Shown: piece by piece, positions 1 to 12,700 of the stretch
Position numbering within the stretch: the first letter of the stretch is position 1
Layout: the number at the start of each line of letters is the position of its first letter
NCBI RefSeq assembly: GCF_958450345.1
Contig: NC_088780.1
Span: forward strand, 170,730,726 to 170,794,725
Direction of reading: 5' to 3'
From: Calliphora vicina
Taxonomy: Eukaryota > Arthropoda > Insecta > Diptera > Calliphoridae
DNA length: 64,000 nucleotides
Notes under the pieces: generated by a model
Databases searched by the model: none
Seen by the model: only the letters and a program-made list of their open reading frames with translations
Told to the model about the DNA's origin: nothing
Translations under genes and position numbers: made by a program

Positions 1-558
1 ACTAAATAAATACTTTTGCAATTCAATGCAAAATAATCGAAATATGTACGTAATTATCGTTGTAATGAGATATAAATGACAAAATTTGATTAAAAAATTT
101 TAAAGTTATTACAAATTCGCCAGACCATTAATGTGTTTCAGGCCACTTGAACAAACAATTTAGGAAAAAAAATTAAGATATTTCTAGAAAAATTAAAATA
201 AATGCTCATTTTTACTTAAAATGTGTCCATATTTACTTGTATATGAGTTTTTGTCTTCGTAGGATACCGTTAACTTATTCGCAGGTATGACCAAAAAAAA
301 TAATTTTTTTTAACGGCTGTTTCAAAACTCCATTTTCAAATTTTTAAAAATTTTGTTAAACAAATTTCAGATTTTTTCGATCATCACATTGGGGTTCATT
401 GAGATCAAAATAGGGAATAAAAATATGAAAAAATTATGTCAATACCTCTTACAGTTTTTCCGTACTTGCGATTTAAATTTTGCGTTTTTCAAGAAAAACA
501 ATTTTTTTGTCCATATTTAGGCGAATGAGTCCAATTTCCTTACTGTTATAAATTTTAA
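1..558 (+). repeat. Dispersed repeat family R, copy 1 (cut by window start)
   Basis: Nearly identical, in the same orientation, to 61115-61680, starting from actaaataaatacttttgca. The match ends after tttaagtaaaa near 558. Shorter relatives occur at 11566-11775 and, reversed, at 57062-57170. No coding potential. In the last copy the repeat leads directly into the 113-bp satellite. Confidence 0.85.
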
Positions 559-907
559 GTAAAAACAATATTCCACCCGGCACTCTTCAAAATTTTAACA
601 AAAATTTTTTTCCATACAACTGATTGTCACTCTAATGTATATATAAAACATTCAAACTTGTAGTTTTTCTTTTAAAAGTAACCTCCTCGATCTGCCAACA
701 TTTACAGTGCAATGGGGTAAAATATTTTGAGCGGGAAGGGTAAGTAACTTCGGCATCGAAAAACTAAAACGTTTTGATAGAATATTATGTGGATTATACT
801 GTATGATTTATGCTAGTAATTGTAGATACTAGTCTTTATAAAATCTAAATAATCGATCGGATTTGCTAACTTATAGTTTCATGCCGTTAATTGTACCTGA
901 AATAGTC

Positions 908-1167
908 GGTCAATTCACAAGGTATCTTATCCTGTCATATTGTCATAATGTCCTAATATTTCACGACTCGGCCGCTCGGTTTAACCGACTCTTAGGCGTT
1001 CGGCGCAGGTCTCTGCTGACTGGTGACGATAACACAATAAACATAGCTCACAGAGTAGTATTATTTTAGGACATTTTTTGCTTGAAAGGCAATAACAATA
1101 TTTTCAAACCATTGTTTATTAGAACATTATGACAATATGACATGATAGGAGACCATGTGAATTGACC
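908..1167. mobile_element. MITE, about 260 bp, GGTCAATTCACA termini
   Basis: Long imperfect inverted repeats: GGTCAATTCACAAGG...GTCATATTGTCATAATGTC on the left and the reverse complement on the right. The same internal block (catattgtcataatgtccta) forms the arms of a related element at 35039-35286. Non-coding. The target duplication is not clear. Confidence 0.7.
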
Positions 1168-2788
1168 AAATATTTGTTTTAAATATTCACTGATTCTTTG
1201 ATTCAACCACTTTTTGGTAAAAGATGCCAAAGTAATATTTTAAGAATTTTTAAAACAATTGAAAAGTTACTAACAATATAGTACTTAGTATGTACCAGAA
1301 GATACATATTTTCTAGCAAAAAATATTTTTTTTCTAAATAAATAAATGCTTATACAATTTTCACAGAAAAATATAATAATTTAAATACATTGTATTGTAC
1401 ATTAACGAACAAACTCTGAGGAATAAATGGCAGTGTGGATCCATTGTTTAAGTATTATTTACAATTATCCGACCTTAGTTACTTCAGTAATAACACAGGA
1501 ACAGGTAATATTGATTTTTCAACAAAAAACACATAACAAGGTCAAGGATGTTTAGCAGGTTTTCTGTATTATTTGTTTCTTTTGTTTCCAAAAAAAAAAC
1601 CAACCACACGTAGTAAATGTAGTACGCACAGCGAGTATTAGATACAAACAGCAAAATATACACACTTACATATGTACATACATTCATACATACATACATA
1701 ATACGTTTCTAATACAAAAATCATTTAACATTTTTCAAAAACAATTCATAGGTACTTTTTATTCTGTTGTAATAGCCCAAGTTTGAAATTTCTATCTAAT
1801 CATCAGTCTTTGACAATTGAGTGTGTTTGCTTTCATCGTCATCATCAGAACTAGTACTATTATATTTTCCAAAAAATAACTTCTTTTGAAAATGATCCAG
1901 CTCACGAATGGTTTATCATTAGACCCAAACTATTTTGGGGACATCATAAAATGCATCAAGGTTTAATTTGAGGGGTCTAACAGAATTACTTTTTTAGAAA
2001 AATATATGACATTTCATAAGGTTTACATGAATATATGTGCTGTTGCCAGCTTACATACATACGTATTTTTTTTTAAGTGTGTATGTATGTCAAGGACTTA
2101 ACAGACGCAAGTAAATACCTATTACAACTAGTAGTTTCATTTGTTGTCCTACAATATGCACTAGACTGCTTCAAAAAAAATATTAGGATGATTGCATAAC
2201 GGTAACCAGTGTCGTATCTTCTCTTTTTAAGAAAGTGATTTTAAAAATATGATGTCATCACTTTCAGATTTATTAAAAACATATCTGAGATAATATTCTT
2301 AGCTGGTCCCGCTATTTGAATACTTTAAGATTTTAATTCAGTAAAGATGATTTTTATGTTAATAACTCAATTTAAAATTATACAGTATTGATATAATCGT
2401 AGTTTGCGTTAATTCGGTAACGGTCATTGATATGAATTTGATATAGGCTGTTCATAATTATTATATTAATTTGTATAGATTTCAATAAACATAATCATCA
2501 TTTTGTCCAAAATATGAATGAATTCATAATAAATTAAAAAATCTTGAATGCATTCATTTTATCAAATCAATTAATTGAAATCAAATTTTAATGCATACAT
2601 CTAATAATGAATTCAAAAAAATAAATTGAATTAAAAATTGAATGAACTCATTTTGTTATTGACTTTCATTGTAATTAATTAACTTGACAGTTCAGATACA
2701 AATAAATAAACCCCGATTCTTAAATAAAACAGTAATCATAGCGATGAAAATCAAAAAAGATTATGATTTTGGAAAAATAAATTAAAAC
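1168..2788. other. AT-rich non-coding DNA
   Basis: Contains ATAC microsatellite stretches (1670-1700, 2050-2090) and an A/T-biased block at 2500-2660 built from variants of TGAATTCAATT. No gene could be supported. Confidence 0.6.
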
Positions 2789-3403
2789 AAGTAATAGAGC
2801 TATATTCGGCTGTGCCGAATCTTATATACCCTTCACCAAATTATACTTAAAAATAATTTTTTTTTAAATATTTGTATTAAATTTCTTTAATTAATTTTTT
2901 TGGAAAAAGAATTTATGAGAAAAAAAAAATTTTTGATGAAAAAAAAATTCGGGTTAAAAAATATTTTTTTCCGATTTTGACCCATTGTATGTCCAACTTA
3001 CTATGGTCTTATATACGTCGTTGCAAAGGTCTTTGAAATATCTATCATTAGATATCCATATTGTCTATATTAATGACTTAGTAATCCAGATATAGGTCAA
3101 AAATCGAGGTTGTCCTAGTTTTTTCCCTATATATCAGCCATTTGTGGATCGATTTTAAATAGCGACCGAGCCGGAAGAATTTCGGAGATAATGATGTATG
3201 AATCGTGTATGTAAGTTATTTGGGGGCTTCGGAAAGTTGATTTCAACACACAGACGGACATGGCTATATCGATTCCGCTATCTGTAACGATCCAGAATAT
3301 ATATACTTTATGGGGTCGCAAAAGAAAAATGTGGAAATTACAAACGGAATGTCAAAATTATATGTATATTCCCTTGCCACTCATGGTGAAGGGTATAAAA
3401 ATA
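2789..3403. mobile_element. INE-1/DINE-1-like non-autonomous helentron, copy A
   Basis: Starts with the gagctatattcggctgtgcc block and ttatatacccttcacc, and ends tggtgaagggtataaa. Near the end it has the INE-1 hallmark stretch cagacggacatggctatatc followed by aatatatatactttatgggg. These blocks match what I know of Drosophila INE-1 (helentron) 3' regions. Non-coding. Confidence 0.75.
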
Positions 3404-3608
3404 GCTACATATCTAAACTATTTGGGACACATTTTGCTAAGAGCAATAGGTAACAGAGAACAGAGATCAGCATTGAGTAGTGAAAAAGTGTGTATAATCG
3501 AATCATGACTCAAAATTTCAAATACTTATACGCATTCATATTTATAACAATGTTGTTGAGACTCATATCCACTAGTAAAGTTTGAGGTAATCATTATACT
3601 CATACTTA

Positions 3609-3733
3609 TGTGCTGTTTTTCTATAGCGAATGAGCGTTTTGAGTGCACGTTTTACATGCATTTTTTGTTACAATAACAAAACACATGTTAAATTTCCACT
3701 CAAAGCACTCGTTCGCTATAGAAAAACAGCACA
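3609..3733. mobile_element. 125-bp MITE with TTA target duplication
   Basis: Inverted repeats of about 37 bp (TGTGCTGTTTTTCTATAGCG... and its complement) flanked on both sides by TTA (3606-3608, 3734-3736). A 3-bp TTA/TAA duplication is typical of PIF/Harbinger elements. Confidence 0.75.
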
Positions 3734-3781
3734 TTAATAAACTCAATTTGTATAGACGAAGCAACATAAGTATGATTCGAA

Positions 3782-3862
3782 TACGAACATTAAAATACTC
3801 ATTATGAGGTTGTGTGTTTCAGTGTTGCCGAATTACGAACATCAAAATACTCATTATGAGGC
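3782..3862 (+). repeat. Short direct repeat, 54-bp spacing
   Basis: The block cgaacattaaaatactcatt (3782 onward) recurs with one change at 3836, each followed by atgagg. It looks like a local tandem duplication just before the BED-finger remnant. Confidence 0.6.
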
Positions 3863-4175
3863 AGTGATGGGATTTGAACATTTATATTTACATAGTGCCA
3901 AATTGATGTATAAATTGTGCCAAAATGGGTTCAATAGTGCCAAAACTACTTTTCGCAAAATAAACCGAATTTGGATCTCTTTTTGACACAATTTTTTATA
4001 CAATTTGTTAAAAAGTAGTGGTAATTCAATTGAAACATGCTGCGTTATTTGCTATTAAACTTATTCTGATTTGAAAATATATTATTCAAATAGATTTTTT
4101 GTCTTAATTAGCTTTTATTTATTTTCTCAGCATACAGAGCCAACTACAGGTTTCTTCTTTTTATTCATATTTTAC

Positions 4176-4346
4176 TCACTTTTTTGAAAACAAAATGTGA
4201 CATTTATGACGATTCAGATTGGATGACTGCCGTCCATTATACTTAAATATATGTTTACAGGAGCGGCAGCATACAAACCCGTCTAGAATTTTTTCGTCAT
4301 CCTTTAAAATTTGAGCAAACATTTCCCAAGAAATTTCTTCTGCCAT
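4176..4346 (-). pseudogene. BED-type zinc finger exon of a hAT transposase (remnant)
   Basis: Reading the minus strand from the ATG at 4344-4346: MAEEISWEMFAQILKDDEK, then LDGFVCCRSCKHIFKYNGRQ and SSNLNRHKC. This is the BED finger that begins many hAT transposases, with C-x2-C and H-x4-C ligands, the conserved F/Y aromatic and the SNLxRH block. It stops after 56 codons and no catalytic DDE region follows, so it is a broken or non-autonomous copy. An acceptor-like tract precedes the ATG, so it may be a second exon. Confidence 0.75.
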
Positions 4347-4394
4347 TTTTAAAAAAAAAAATATCTTGTTAGTAAAATTATGCTGAAATACATG

Positions 4395-4752
4395 TATCAC
4401 ATATCGATGGCTTAATATAGAAAGGTCGTATCTCAACTTTTAGTTACTTTACTTGAGAAGGAAAATAATATCAGAAAGTGAAATTAAAAAAACAACTAAA
4501 AATTTGTTTTATATAAAACAATATTTTTAGAAAAGTAGTTTGCTTTAATATAAACCAAAAAAATGTGCATTCCACTTTAAATGAGTTAGGACTTTTTTAT
4601 AATTACTGTAAATCAGTTATTCGTCAACATAGGAAACAGAATGTTTTAAGGGAGGTCTATTTGAGTTTTGTTTACCAGAATATGTAAAAAAACCGATTTT
4701 GAAAAAAAAAAAAAACAAAAAACGAGATACGACCTTTCTATATTAAGCCATC
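4395..4752. repeat. Inverted repeat around the BED-finger remnant
   Basis: The block gatggcttaatatagaaagg (from 4405) is repeated in reverse complement at about 4728-4752, as gatacgacctttctatatta and following bases. The two arms enclose about 300 bp upstream of the BED exon. They may be subterminal repeats of the hAT element or a separate MITE. Confidence 0.55.
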
Positions 4753-5541
4753 GCCTTTCTATATTAAAAATTGGCAAAATCTCGATAAATCGGTAAATCT
4801 GACAGGCCTGGTTGTATAAATGTTCCCTTATTTTTATTTTCTCTTTTTAAGAACAATAAAACATTAATGTCTGTCACAACTGCTAAGATAAGAGTTGTCT
4901 AGGTGAAATTGAAAATTTGTTTATGGCTTAAATATATGTAATGAAAGTCGGTTACCAACATAAGACGGACCTATGACAACAAACACTTCTGTTCAAGTTG
5001 CCATGACATCCTAAAAAGAATTTAACTAAACATTAAACCAACCACCAACAGAAAGAACATTTGGTGGTAGTAAAGAAAATAAATAAACACAAATCATGTT
5101 GTAGATACACTGGAAGCAACTACAGTTTATAATTTTTGCATACAAGAAATTAATTATTAATAATACACTATTTCCAATATTTTAAGTATATCTCTAGATA
5201 GACACTACATACACACATATTTATTTTTTTTTATTAATTTATTAATTTACAAAAATGTCTACAACCAACACAAACTTCTCCGAAATTGACTCTCCAACAG
5301 AGTATCTACTTTCTAAAGCTTAAACTGACTAAATGCTATATGAAATATTGAAACATTAGTGAAAATGACTGTCCTTTGACTTCTTTGATGGCCAATGCAC
5401 AGAAACAAATGCAAATATTCTTACTCAACACCAAAAACATAGATTTTGTCATTCCGTGTGTAACACATCGAAATATTTATCGCCGATCCACAAAAGTATA
5501 TACATACATATGTATATTCTGGGGTCCTTATAAAATTCTAA

Positions 5542-7205
5542 GAGCTAGTTTCTTACTTGTCAGTTAAACTCAGCATAACACGCTGTTATATTAAATCTGA
5601 AACATATTTTGCCGGGATTTATCCAATGATTGTGTTTCTCACTAATGGATTAAATTTGTAAGCATTGCCATACTTTTCAGTCAAATCACATGTGCATTCC
5701 CCAAAATTTTTCATTTAAATATGGCAATACTTTAAATTTTTATAAGAAAAAGCTTCCGTGTACATATTTTTTTTTGTAAATTTTAACTTTGTAAAAGAAA
5801 AAGTGACTTAAAGTATATAAAATGTATTGTTACGAAATTGTACTTGAATTCAAATATAACGATTTTAACGGCTGATTTAAATGTAGCATTATGCTTTCAA
5901 ATAGCAGTGCTGTGATAGCAAACTGTAACATATCTGTGGGCATTATTAACATTGAATAAAAGCTTTCAGTTGGCAACGCTGTTTGCTGCGACCGTATATT
6001 CGAATATTCAGTTAAAGAACATTGTAGAAAGTACACCACAGATGGCGTATGTATTATAAAGCTCTAGAATATACGAGCTTTGACAGTTAAAGAGCAATCT
6101 AGAGTGCAGATGGCTGTGTTATAAATAGCGGCAGAGGTTGCAGTCGTTAGTGAGTTTATCAGAGACGCTATTTGAAGAAACATCAACTGAGTGCCTTAAA
6201 GTGTGCTGTATTTAAAAGTGAATTTGTGTACATTATAAAGTGTGTCTGTATTTCTGCGAATTTATAAACGTGTATAAAAAACATTGAGTGACTATTTAAT
6301 TCTTTTGTTATACATTTTAAATAAATATAGAGTTGTTACAATTTTTAAACTACTAAACGGCTTTTATTTGCAATCAATATAATCCGGTTTATTTAAAGGA
6401 AATAAACCAACGTTTTGAAAAGGTTAAAACGTAACAGTATATTAAAAATTATATTGATGTTAATAAAGCAAATAAAAACAAAGAGCTGCTGTGCTGAATT
6501 GTTTATTTTATTTATCATCTGTCTGTGCATTGGCATTTTATACATAGGTTTAACTCACCAATGATGCACAGTTAATCCGAGATTATATAGTAAATAAACA
6601 ATAAGTGAGAAACACAATTTTTAGTTTAATTTAGGTTTAAACGAAGAATGTAGATTATCTTTATCCTAGAAACTATCTCTAAGAGCTAGTTTCTGGGATA
6701 GAGATAATCTACATTCTTCGCTTAAACCTAAATTAAACTAAAAATTGTGTTTCTCACTTATTGTTTATATGCTATATAATCTAGGTTTAACTGAGCATCA
6801 TTGGTGAGTTAAACCTAAGTATAAAATGCCAAAGCACAAACAGATGGAAAATAAAATAAACAATTCAGCACAGCAGCTCTTTGTTTTTATTTGCTTTATT
6901 AACATCAATATAATTTTTAATATACATTTTATATACTTTTATGTCGCTTTTTCTTTAGAAAGTTAAAATTTACAAAAAAAGTTATGTAACGCGGTTGCTT
7001 TTCTTATAAAATGTATAGTATTGCCATATTTATATGAACAAATTTGAAAATAAACATGTGATTTGACTGAAAAGTATGGCAATGCTAACAAAATTAATCC
7101 ACTAGTGAGAAACACAATCATTGGTTAAATTCTGGCAAAATATGTTTCAAGATTAATATAACAGCGTGTTAAGCTGAGTTTAACTGACAAGTAAGAAACT
7201 AGCTC
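5542..7205. mobile_element. Foldback element with TAA target duplication, Harbinger-like
   Basis: Whole-length inverted repeat centred near 6676: the left end GAGCTAGTTTCTTACTTGTC is mirrored at the right end, and the arms stay similar to the centre. TAA flanks both ends (5539-5541, 7206-7208). The terminal motif also recurs at the centre (taagagctagtttctggg). Without the solo LTR at 5828-6436 it would be about 1.05 kb. The TAA duplication suggests PIF/Harbinger mobilisation; there is no coding sequence. Confidence 0.8.
5828..6436 (+). mobile_element. Solo LTR (609 bp) with GTAT target duplication
   Basis: Begins TGTTAC and ends GTAACA, and is flanked by GTAT at 5824-5827 and 6437-6440. It carries TATAAATAG at 6120, a transcription-start-like region downstream and aataaa near 6320. 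The opposite arm of the host foldback element (about 6915-6940) is the uninterrupted sequence: it reads across the site with a single GTAT, which proves a discrete insertion. A 4-bp duplication suggests a Ty3/gypsy-group retrotransposon; no internal region remains. Confidence 0.85.
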
Positions 7206-7395
7206 TAAGACGATCTAACTATGTCCGCTGATGGCATAGATTACACTCTGCCTAGGTGAGAGCGTACAATGTATATTCAAGAAAATTAGGTAAGTTTTTA
7301 TAACAAGTTTCGTAATTTTTTAAATCCAACAGTAGTTATTTTAATTTTTCTATGAAAACCACAGGGTTGTAAAGACAATTTATTTAAAACATGTT

Positions 7396-7483
7396 AAAAT
7401 CGAAAAAAAATTTTGTATACTTATATAAGCATTTTGTTAATAAAAAGAACAAAAAACTTAAAAAAACAAACAAAACATAATTA
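7396..7483 (+). repeat. Fragment of hAT family H (internal region)
   Basis: tatacttatataagcatttt followed by gttaataaaaagaac matches, in reverse complement, 13633-13690 inside hAT copy 1 and also 43345-43400 in copy 2. An orphan internal fragment. Confidence 0.55.
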
Positions 7484-7558
7484 TGTTTGATAGTCAAGCT
7501 CACTGTTCCATGTACGAGTTATTTTATTGTAAGTTAACAATAGTTTTAACATCAACGT

Positions 7559-8392
7559 ATGAGAAGCCGCAGAACAAAAGGTACTTTTTCGCATCTTATC
7601 AAAAATTGTTTTTTTTTGGTATTTTTATAGTATTTGGGTTGAAATCTTCTAGAATCTAGAAGAATGTTTCTAGAATCTAGAAACAATCAAGTAAGTCCCG
7701 GTCCACACTGTGAAACATTTGCTGCAAAAGATTTTTAAATTCTCTTTTGAAACTGCATTCGTGTCCACACAGTGAAGTTTTTGCTTTTCATTTTTTGATA
7801 TTTCTGTTAGTACGAATACGAACGAATAAATGTGGATGACATACTCAACAAAAACTTCATGTACATGAAACAAAGTTCCCTTTTTCATTCCTCTTTCCCC
7901 TTTCATAAACAAACTCAAATGTTTTGCAGCAAATGTTTCACAGTGTGGACCGGGACTAAGCAAATTTTTTTAATTTTTTTACTAAGTAAATGGGTTCTAA
8001 AAAGTATAAAACGAAAAAAAAAAATAAAAATATTTAATTTCAATGTGTAATTTGTTTATATATTAGATCAGGATTAAAAACATTCATTTAAAATATTATC
8101 GTTAAAAAACGCATAAAAAACATACTTTTTAATTTTGTTTTTAACAAAACGTACTGTTTTTCTTTATTTTTTAACAAAAGGTTATTTTTCCAATATTAAA
8201 ATGGTTTTATATCAAACATCCTTAACATTTAATGTGGTAACTAATGGCAGTTAGATGTATATATTGATAAGTAAGAAACTTGTGATCATTTCCAGGTTCA
8301 TGCAGTTTTTTAAGGGGGTGAAATAAATAAAACTCATTTTCCCAAAAATTTTAAATGTGCGAAAAAGTACCTTTTGTTCTGCGGCTCCTCAT
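7559..8392. mobile_element. 834-bp inverted-repeat element, GCCGCAGAAC termini
   Basis: Ends ATGAGRAGCCGCAGAACAAA... are mirrored precisely, including ggtactttttcgca. It has no open frame of interest. A second MITE (7695-7956) is nested inside, next to a local cttctagaatctagaag palindrome. Confidence 0.75.
7695..7956. mobile_element. 262-bp MITE nested in 7559-8392, TAA duplication
   Basis: Termini GTCCCGGTCCACACTGTGAA and complement (about 35 bp), flanked by TAA at 7692-7694 and 7957-7959. Harbinger-type signature. Confidence 0.8.
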
Positions 8393-10074
8393 TGATTGGA
8401 AACCTTCCGTTTTCCAATCAACACACACTAGATAGCTGTGCTAAATGCAAAACTTCATTACCAACCTGTATAAAAATAAGTACCTATTCTAGTAAATAAA
8501 ATAATGTGCTGGGTAACCACCACTCATTACAAAATAATGCACAAAAATTCACAAAATTTTTGCTGGGTTATCATGCGATTTTTTTTTAGAAACGAATTTC
8601 TACATTTATTTTCAATATATTTCGGATTAAGAACTCATAATCACAACATTATTAAACTGAACTAAAACTCAAAATCCTTGTGACTACTAAATGCCTAGGA
8701 TTGGTATAGAATTGGAATGATAAACAATTTTGTTTATCATTTAATTTCGCCTAACTTACAAAACATGTAAACAATTATGAATTTGTTTCCCATATTAAAT
8801 TTCTCAATAACTTGGACATGTAAGATTGCTGATGACGCCCTTCTAAATTACTTTACAAAAATAATTATAATACAAACTAATTATAATAAATGAACTTGAA
8901 CCAAAATAAATTTACTTTTAGAACGACTTAAATATTAACTCTGATATATAGTGACTTACTAAAAAAATAATGTGTCCTGTAAAAATATACAACCATACCA
9001 AATATATGTATTTCAGTTATATGTTCAAGTCAATAGACCATAATAAATTATTTGAGGATCAGTTAAGAAAATTCATTATATGAAAACTCTGACATCACAT
9101 AGTGGTGTCAATAGCAAAATAAATAGTACATTAAACTTATTGTCTTTTAGATTCTTCAAAAATATATTGAAATTATAAAGAAAAATTTGAAATTATCTGA
9201 TTTCGTTAAGTCGTAAAAAATGTTTAAGTCAAGAAAGGTTATTTTGAAAAATTCCATTATACATACATATGTATGTATATTCTCTTATTTTTCGTAAGAT
9301 TTTATTAAACATTTAAATGTTTTTTAACATTTGCTGATAGAATACGCTTCAAGAACAAGTTTAAGTACAATTTTGGACATTATTGGATAACACCCTACAC
9401 CCCGTAGAGATTAAAAATAATACATTTTCTTGCTTAAAACTTACTCCTCCAAAGACAGTGAGTGATCTGAAAATATCTCATACTCTATTGTTGTTCCAAT
9501 TTTCTGAACTGAAATCTGAACAATAGTCGTCTGTACATCATCAAGAAAAAATCATTGCAATGAATGCGAAAATTATGCATTTATAACAAAAAAAAAAACA
9601 ACACACAGTAAATTCTTTTGCTTTTCAATTCTGAGCAACGTCATGATTGACCTTTTGAATTGTTGTTCATTGTCAACGAACGGTGGTTATGTTTTATGAC
9701 CCAACTTCCTGCGTATCTGACATTACAGCTGCTCTAAGAGATGTCGTTGGCGGTGGGGGCGGCGTTGATGGCAATGACAATCATTAACATCAGTATCATA
9801 AATGCACACAATATGCATGAACTTTTCATTATTATTATTATTATTTTTTAAGTTTCTTATAAGTCCAACTATGCATCTATGTATGTACATATGTGTAAAC
9901 ATAGCATTTGAACAGTTTAAATGAAAACAGTGTTAGCCAAATTACTGATGTTTGTGTCACACTGTTTTTGAGTTGATTCAGAAATGTTTTACAAAAAGTT
10001 ATTGAGTGTGAATCTGTAAGTACATACGTAAGTACATTATAAAGTACTATAAAAGATAGTTGACATATGTAGGA
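8393..10074. other. Non-coding DNA
   Basis: A small hairpin at 8394-8423 (ttgattggaaac...gttttccaatcaa). A less AT-rich patch at 9640-9790 includes gttggcggtgggggcggcgt and could be regulatory, but nothing specific supports that. No gene seen. Confidence 0.5.
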
Positions 10075-11510
10075 TACACCCAGAGAAAAAACAACTTAAA
10101 ATCAATAAAAACCATATTGAAATTTTTTATTTCAATATGGAACAATATTAATTTAAAGTTGCCCTATTTTGACAATTTTAATATGCAAACAATATAGAAA
10201 TAATAATTTTCGACATTGAATTAATGTTGAATTCTTAGAACTACATATGTATGTATATTGTCGTCATATTAAAACAATATGTGGAGAAGTAATTGAAATT
10301 ATATTTTTTATTTTAGAAATAAAATTGAAACAATATTGAATTAAGAATGAAGCAATTTAAAAATAAGGTTATTCAGCATTAATTTAATATTGAAACGTTA
10401 TGAAATTTAAAATGCACAATGGTACCAGGTTAAACAAATTTTTAATTGATGCAAGTATTTATTCACATTTCAAGAAAATATTCAAATTTATATATTTCAA
10501 GAAAATATTCAAAGTTTGAACGGTTAGTCCAAAGGAATATTATTTTGTAAAAAGTTCTTCAATTTTGTTCTCGTAATCGTTAATGCATAATAAACATACT
10601 GCGAAACTTTCCTGTGCATCTGCAATCGTAACTTTTTTGCAGCATTTTCCGGAAGGTTTTGAATTTAGCTGAACATGGCAGAACTCATTGAGCAAAGTTG
10701 CAATTATAAAATCTTCAGCATCTGACAAAAATAATTACACAGTAAAGTTCATGTCTAGTTTTTATTTGAGGGGGGAATCAATTTGACCACTTTTCCTATG
10801 GTGAATCGTATAAAATTTGTAAAGTCAAGAAAAAAGCCAGACGTAAACTTTAAAATCATTGATACATGTATATTTCTTTTTATTACCATCTGCCAGATTT
10901 TTTTATAAAATCCTTGTTGTCTTTTTTTTGCGTGGTTTTTGCAATTCGGAAAAGTTCCAATAGTCGTTCCGAAGTTCAGTTTCGTAGAAGTTTTGATTTT
11001 TTTCCTTAAAATTGTGCCATTTAGAATACAGCATTTGCTCTTTATTTGGATATAACTATTTGAAGTCTTGCTTTATCTAATATAAAAAGCGATTTTAGTA
11101 AAATCATAAATTTAAAAAAATTAACTTACCACTAAATTAAATTTCAGCGACATTTTTATCAAAAGCGTCCACAACACACAAAATTTCACAAACTAATAAA
11201 GAGGGAATCAGCTGATATGGTTTACATATTAATTTAAAGTGTTGTCATATAGATTTTAAAATGTTTCTTATTAATTCAATGTTTTTCAATTTAAATTTGA
11301 ACTTATTTAAAAAATAATAAAATAAAAACTTAAAATATGTAATATGTTTGCACTTTAAAACAATGTTGATTCAATGTATTCCACGAAATAAATAGAAACT
11401 ACATTAATTCAAAGTATAAAATTATTGATTTAATGTATTTTAATATTATATTGAAAATTATTGAATTAATATGACGCGTTCTTATTTTTAAGTTGCAGTT
11501 TTTCCCTGAG
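10075..11510 (-). mobile_element. 1.4-kb inverted-repeat element carrying a decayed minus-strand gene
   Basis: Ends are similar in inverted orientation (cagagaaaaaacaacttaaaa versus the complement of ttttaagttgcagtttttccctg). Subterminal regions are rich in TTCAATATTGAATTAA variants. The minus strand carries an exon-like ATG TCG CTG AAA... followed by gtaagt at about 11130-11152, a low-complexity coding-like stretch with several stops (10930-11060), and an open frame 10540-10728 (MSDAEDFIIATLLNEFCHVQ..., 62 residues). I recognise no family. The CAGAGAAAAA end is shared with 13821-14270 and 16281-16458. Confidence 0.55.
10540..10728 (-). pseudogene. 62-residue open frame in the 10075-11510 element, unknown
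   Basis: Protein-like composition (DAEDFIIATLLNEFCHVQL, then KCCKKVTIADAQESFAVCLL), ending IEELFTK. The Cys and His residues do not match a finger I know. Its position inside an inverted-repeat element suggests a transposon-encoded exon that has lost its neighbours. Confidence 0.4.
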
Positions 11511-11565
11511 TTTTTTTTGGAATTTTGGAACCCGAGCCGACTTGCGATTTAATTTTGAGTTGCAT

Positions 11566-11775
11566 TTCAAGGGTAAAAATGCAATTTTTTTCAGTTTTAG
11601 TGAACATTTTGCCATTAAATAATTACTTTTGCAATTTAATTTAGAAGAATCGATATGTGTACGTAATTGTCGTTCTAATAAGATATAAAACACAAAAATT
11701 GGTTAAAAAATGTTAAAGTTATTAAAAAAACGGCAGACCATTAACGTATCTCAGGCCACTAAAACAAAAAAAAAA
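11566..11775 (+). repeat. Dispersed repeat family R, copy 2 (partial)
   Basis: aattacttttgcaatttaat, then gtacgtaattgtcgttctaa and cggcagaccattaacgt, parallel the start of copies at 1 and 61115. Upstream, gggtaaaaatgcaattttttt also matches the reversed copy at 57062-57170. Confidence 0.7.
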
Positions 11776-12518
11776 ATATTTTTTTCGACATATGTCCAGT
11801 TGTACGTACTCTTGGTATTGTGTGTTCTTTTTAAACTTTTAATTTTTCATATCTATAGTAAACAGAGATGGAAAATAAAATGTTTGCTTCGTACAAAAAT
11901 TATATTAAAATAGTATTAATTTCTTATTAGTTAAAAACTTATAAAGTTTAATTTAAAGCTAAAATCGACTAAGCCTTAGTGCCCGGATACATGCGTGCCT
12001 GATCATCCTAAATAACAGCAAGAAATTAATTTATGATTTTGACTTTTTTTTTTGCCAAAAATAAAATGAATTTAAATAAAACATTAAAAACCAAATATGT
12101 AATTATTATTTTGGGCCCCTGATTAAAACTGTATCAATTTGGGCATCCCTGGTAGTGAGATAGTTAGTAAATATGTAGAAAGCATTGCAGGCGGCTATTT
12201 CATCCCATAACGATCATAAGTAATAGCTGCTAAGCTATGAATGATACGAGTACTAATAATAATGGTGGTGATGTTGATGTTGACGATGATGCACTCATTT
12301 GTTCAATTAAATTTAATTAAAGATTAAAGCAAAAACGGCGTTGACCTTAATGTTGTTGATGTCGATAAGTATTCCAAACACACGCTGCAATCCCACAAAG
12401 TAAATAAGAATCTTGAAGACAATTGAGATAAAAGAATGTACATCACATTATCAAACATACATACATAGTATGTTTGAATATATACAATTCAAAATTAATC
12501 GTAAACATATATGTACAT

Positions 12519-12700
12519 TAGAGTTAATTTCAAAAATTTGATTTGCGGGTATCATCATTTTTCTGAAGGTTGTTGCGTAAATATAAATAATGGCGTCCTT
12601 TTTTTTGGAAAATTTTCACTCCTTGTGGTGGTTCAAAGCACCTAAACGCGGATTTTGAGCACATTTTTCTGTAGAGCAAAAATGGTTGAATATATTGCAA
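12519..12700. mobile_element. Truncated copy of the TAGAGTTAATTTC MITE
   Basis: tagagttaatttcaaaaatt, gcgggtatcat and ggcgtcctttttttt match 40185-40365 almost base for base, but similarity is lost before the right terminus. Confidence 0.7.
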
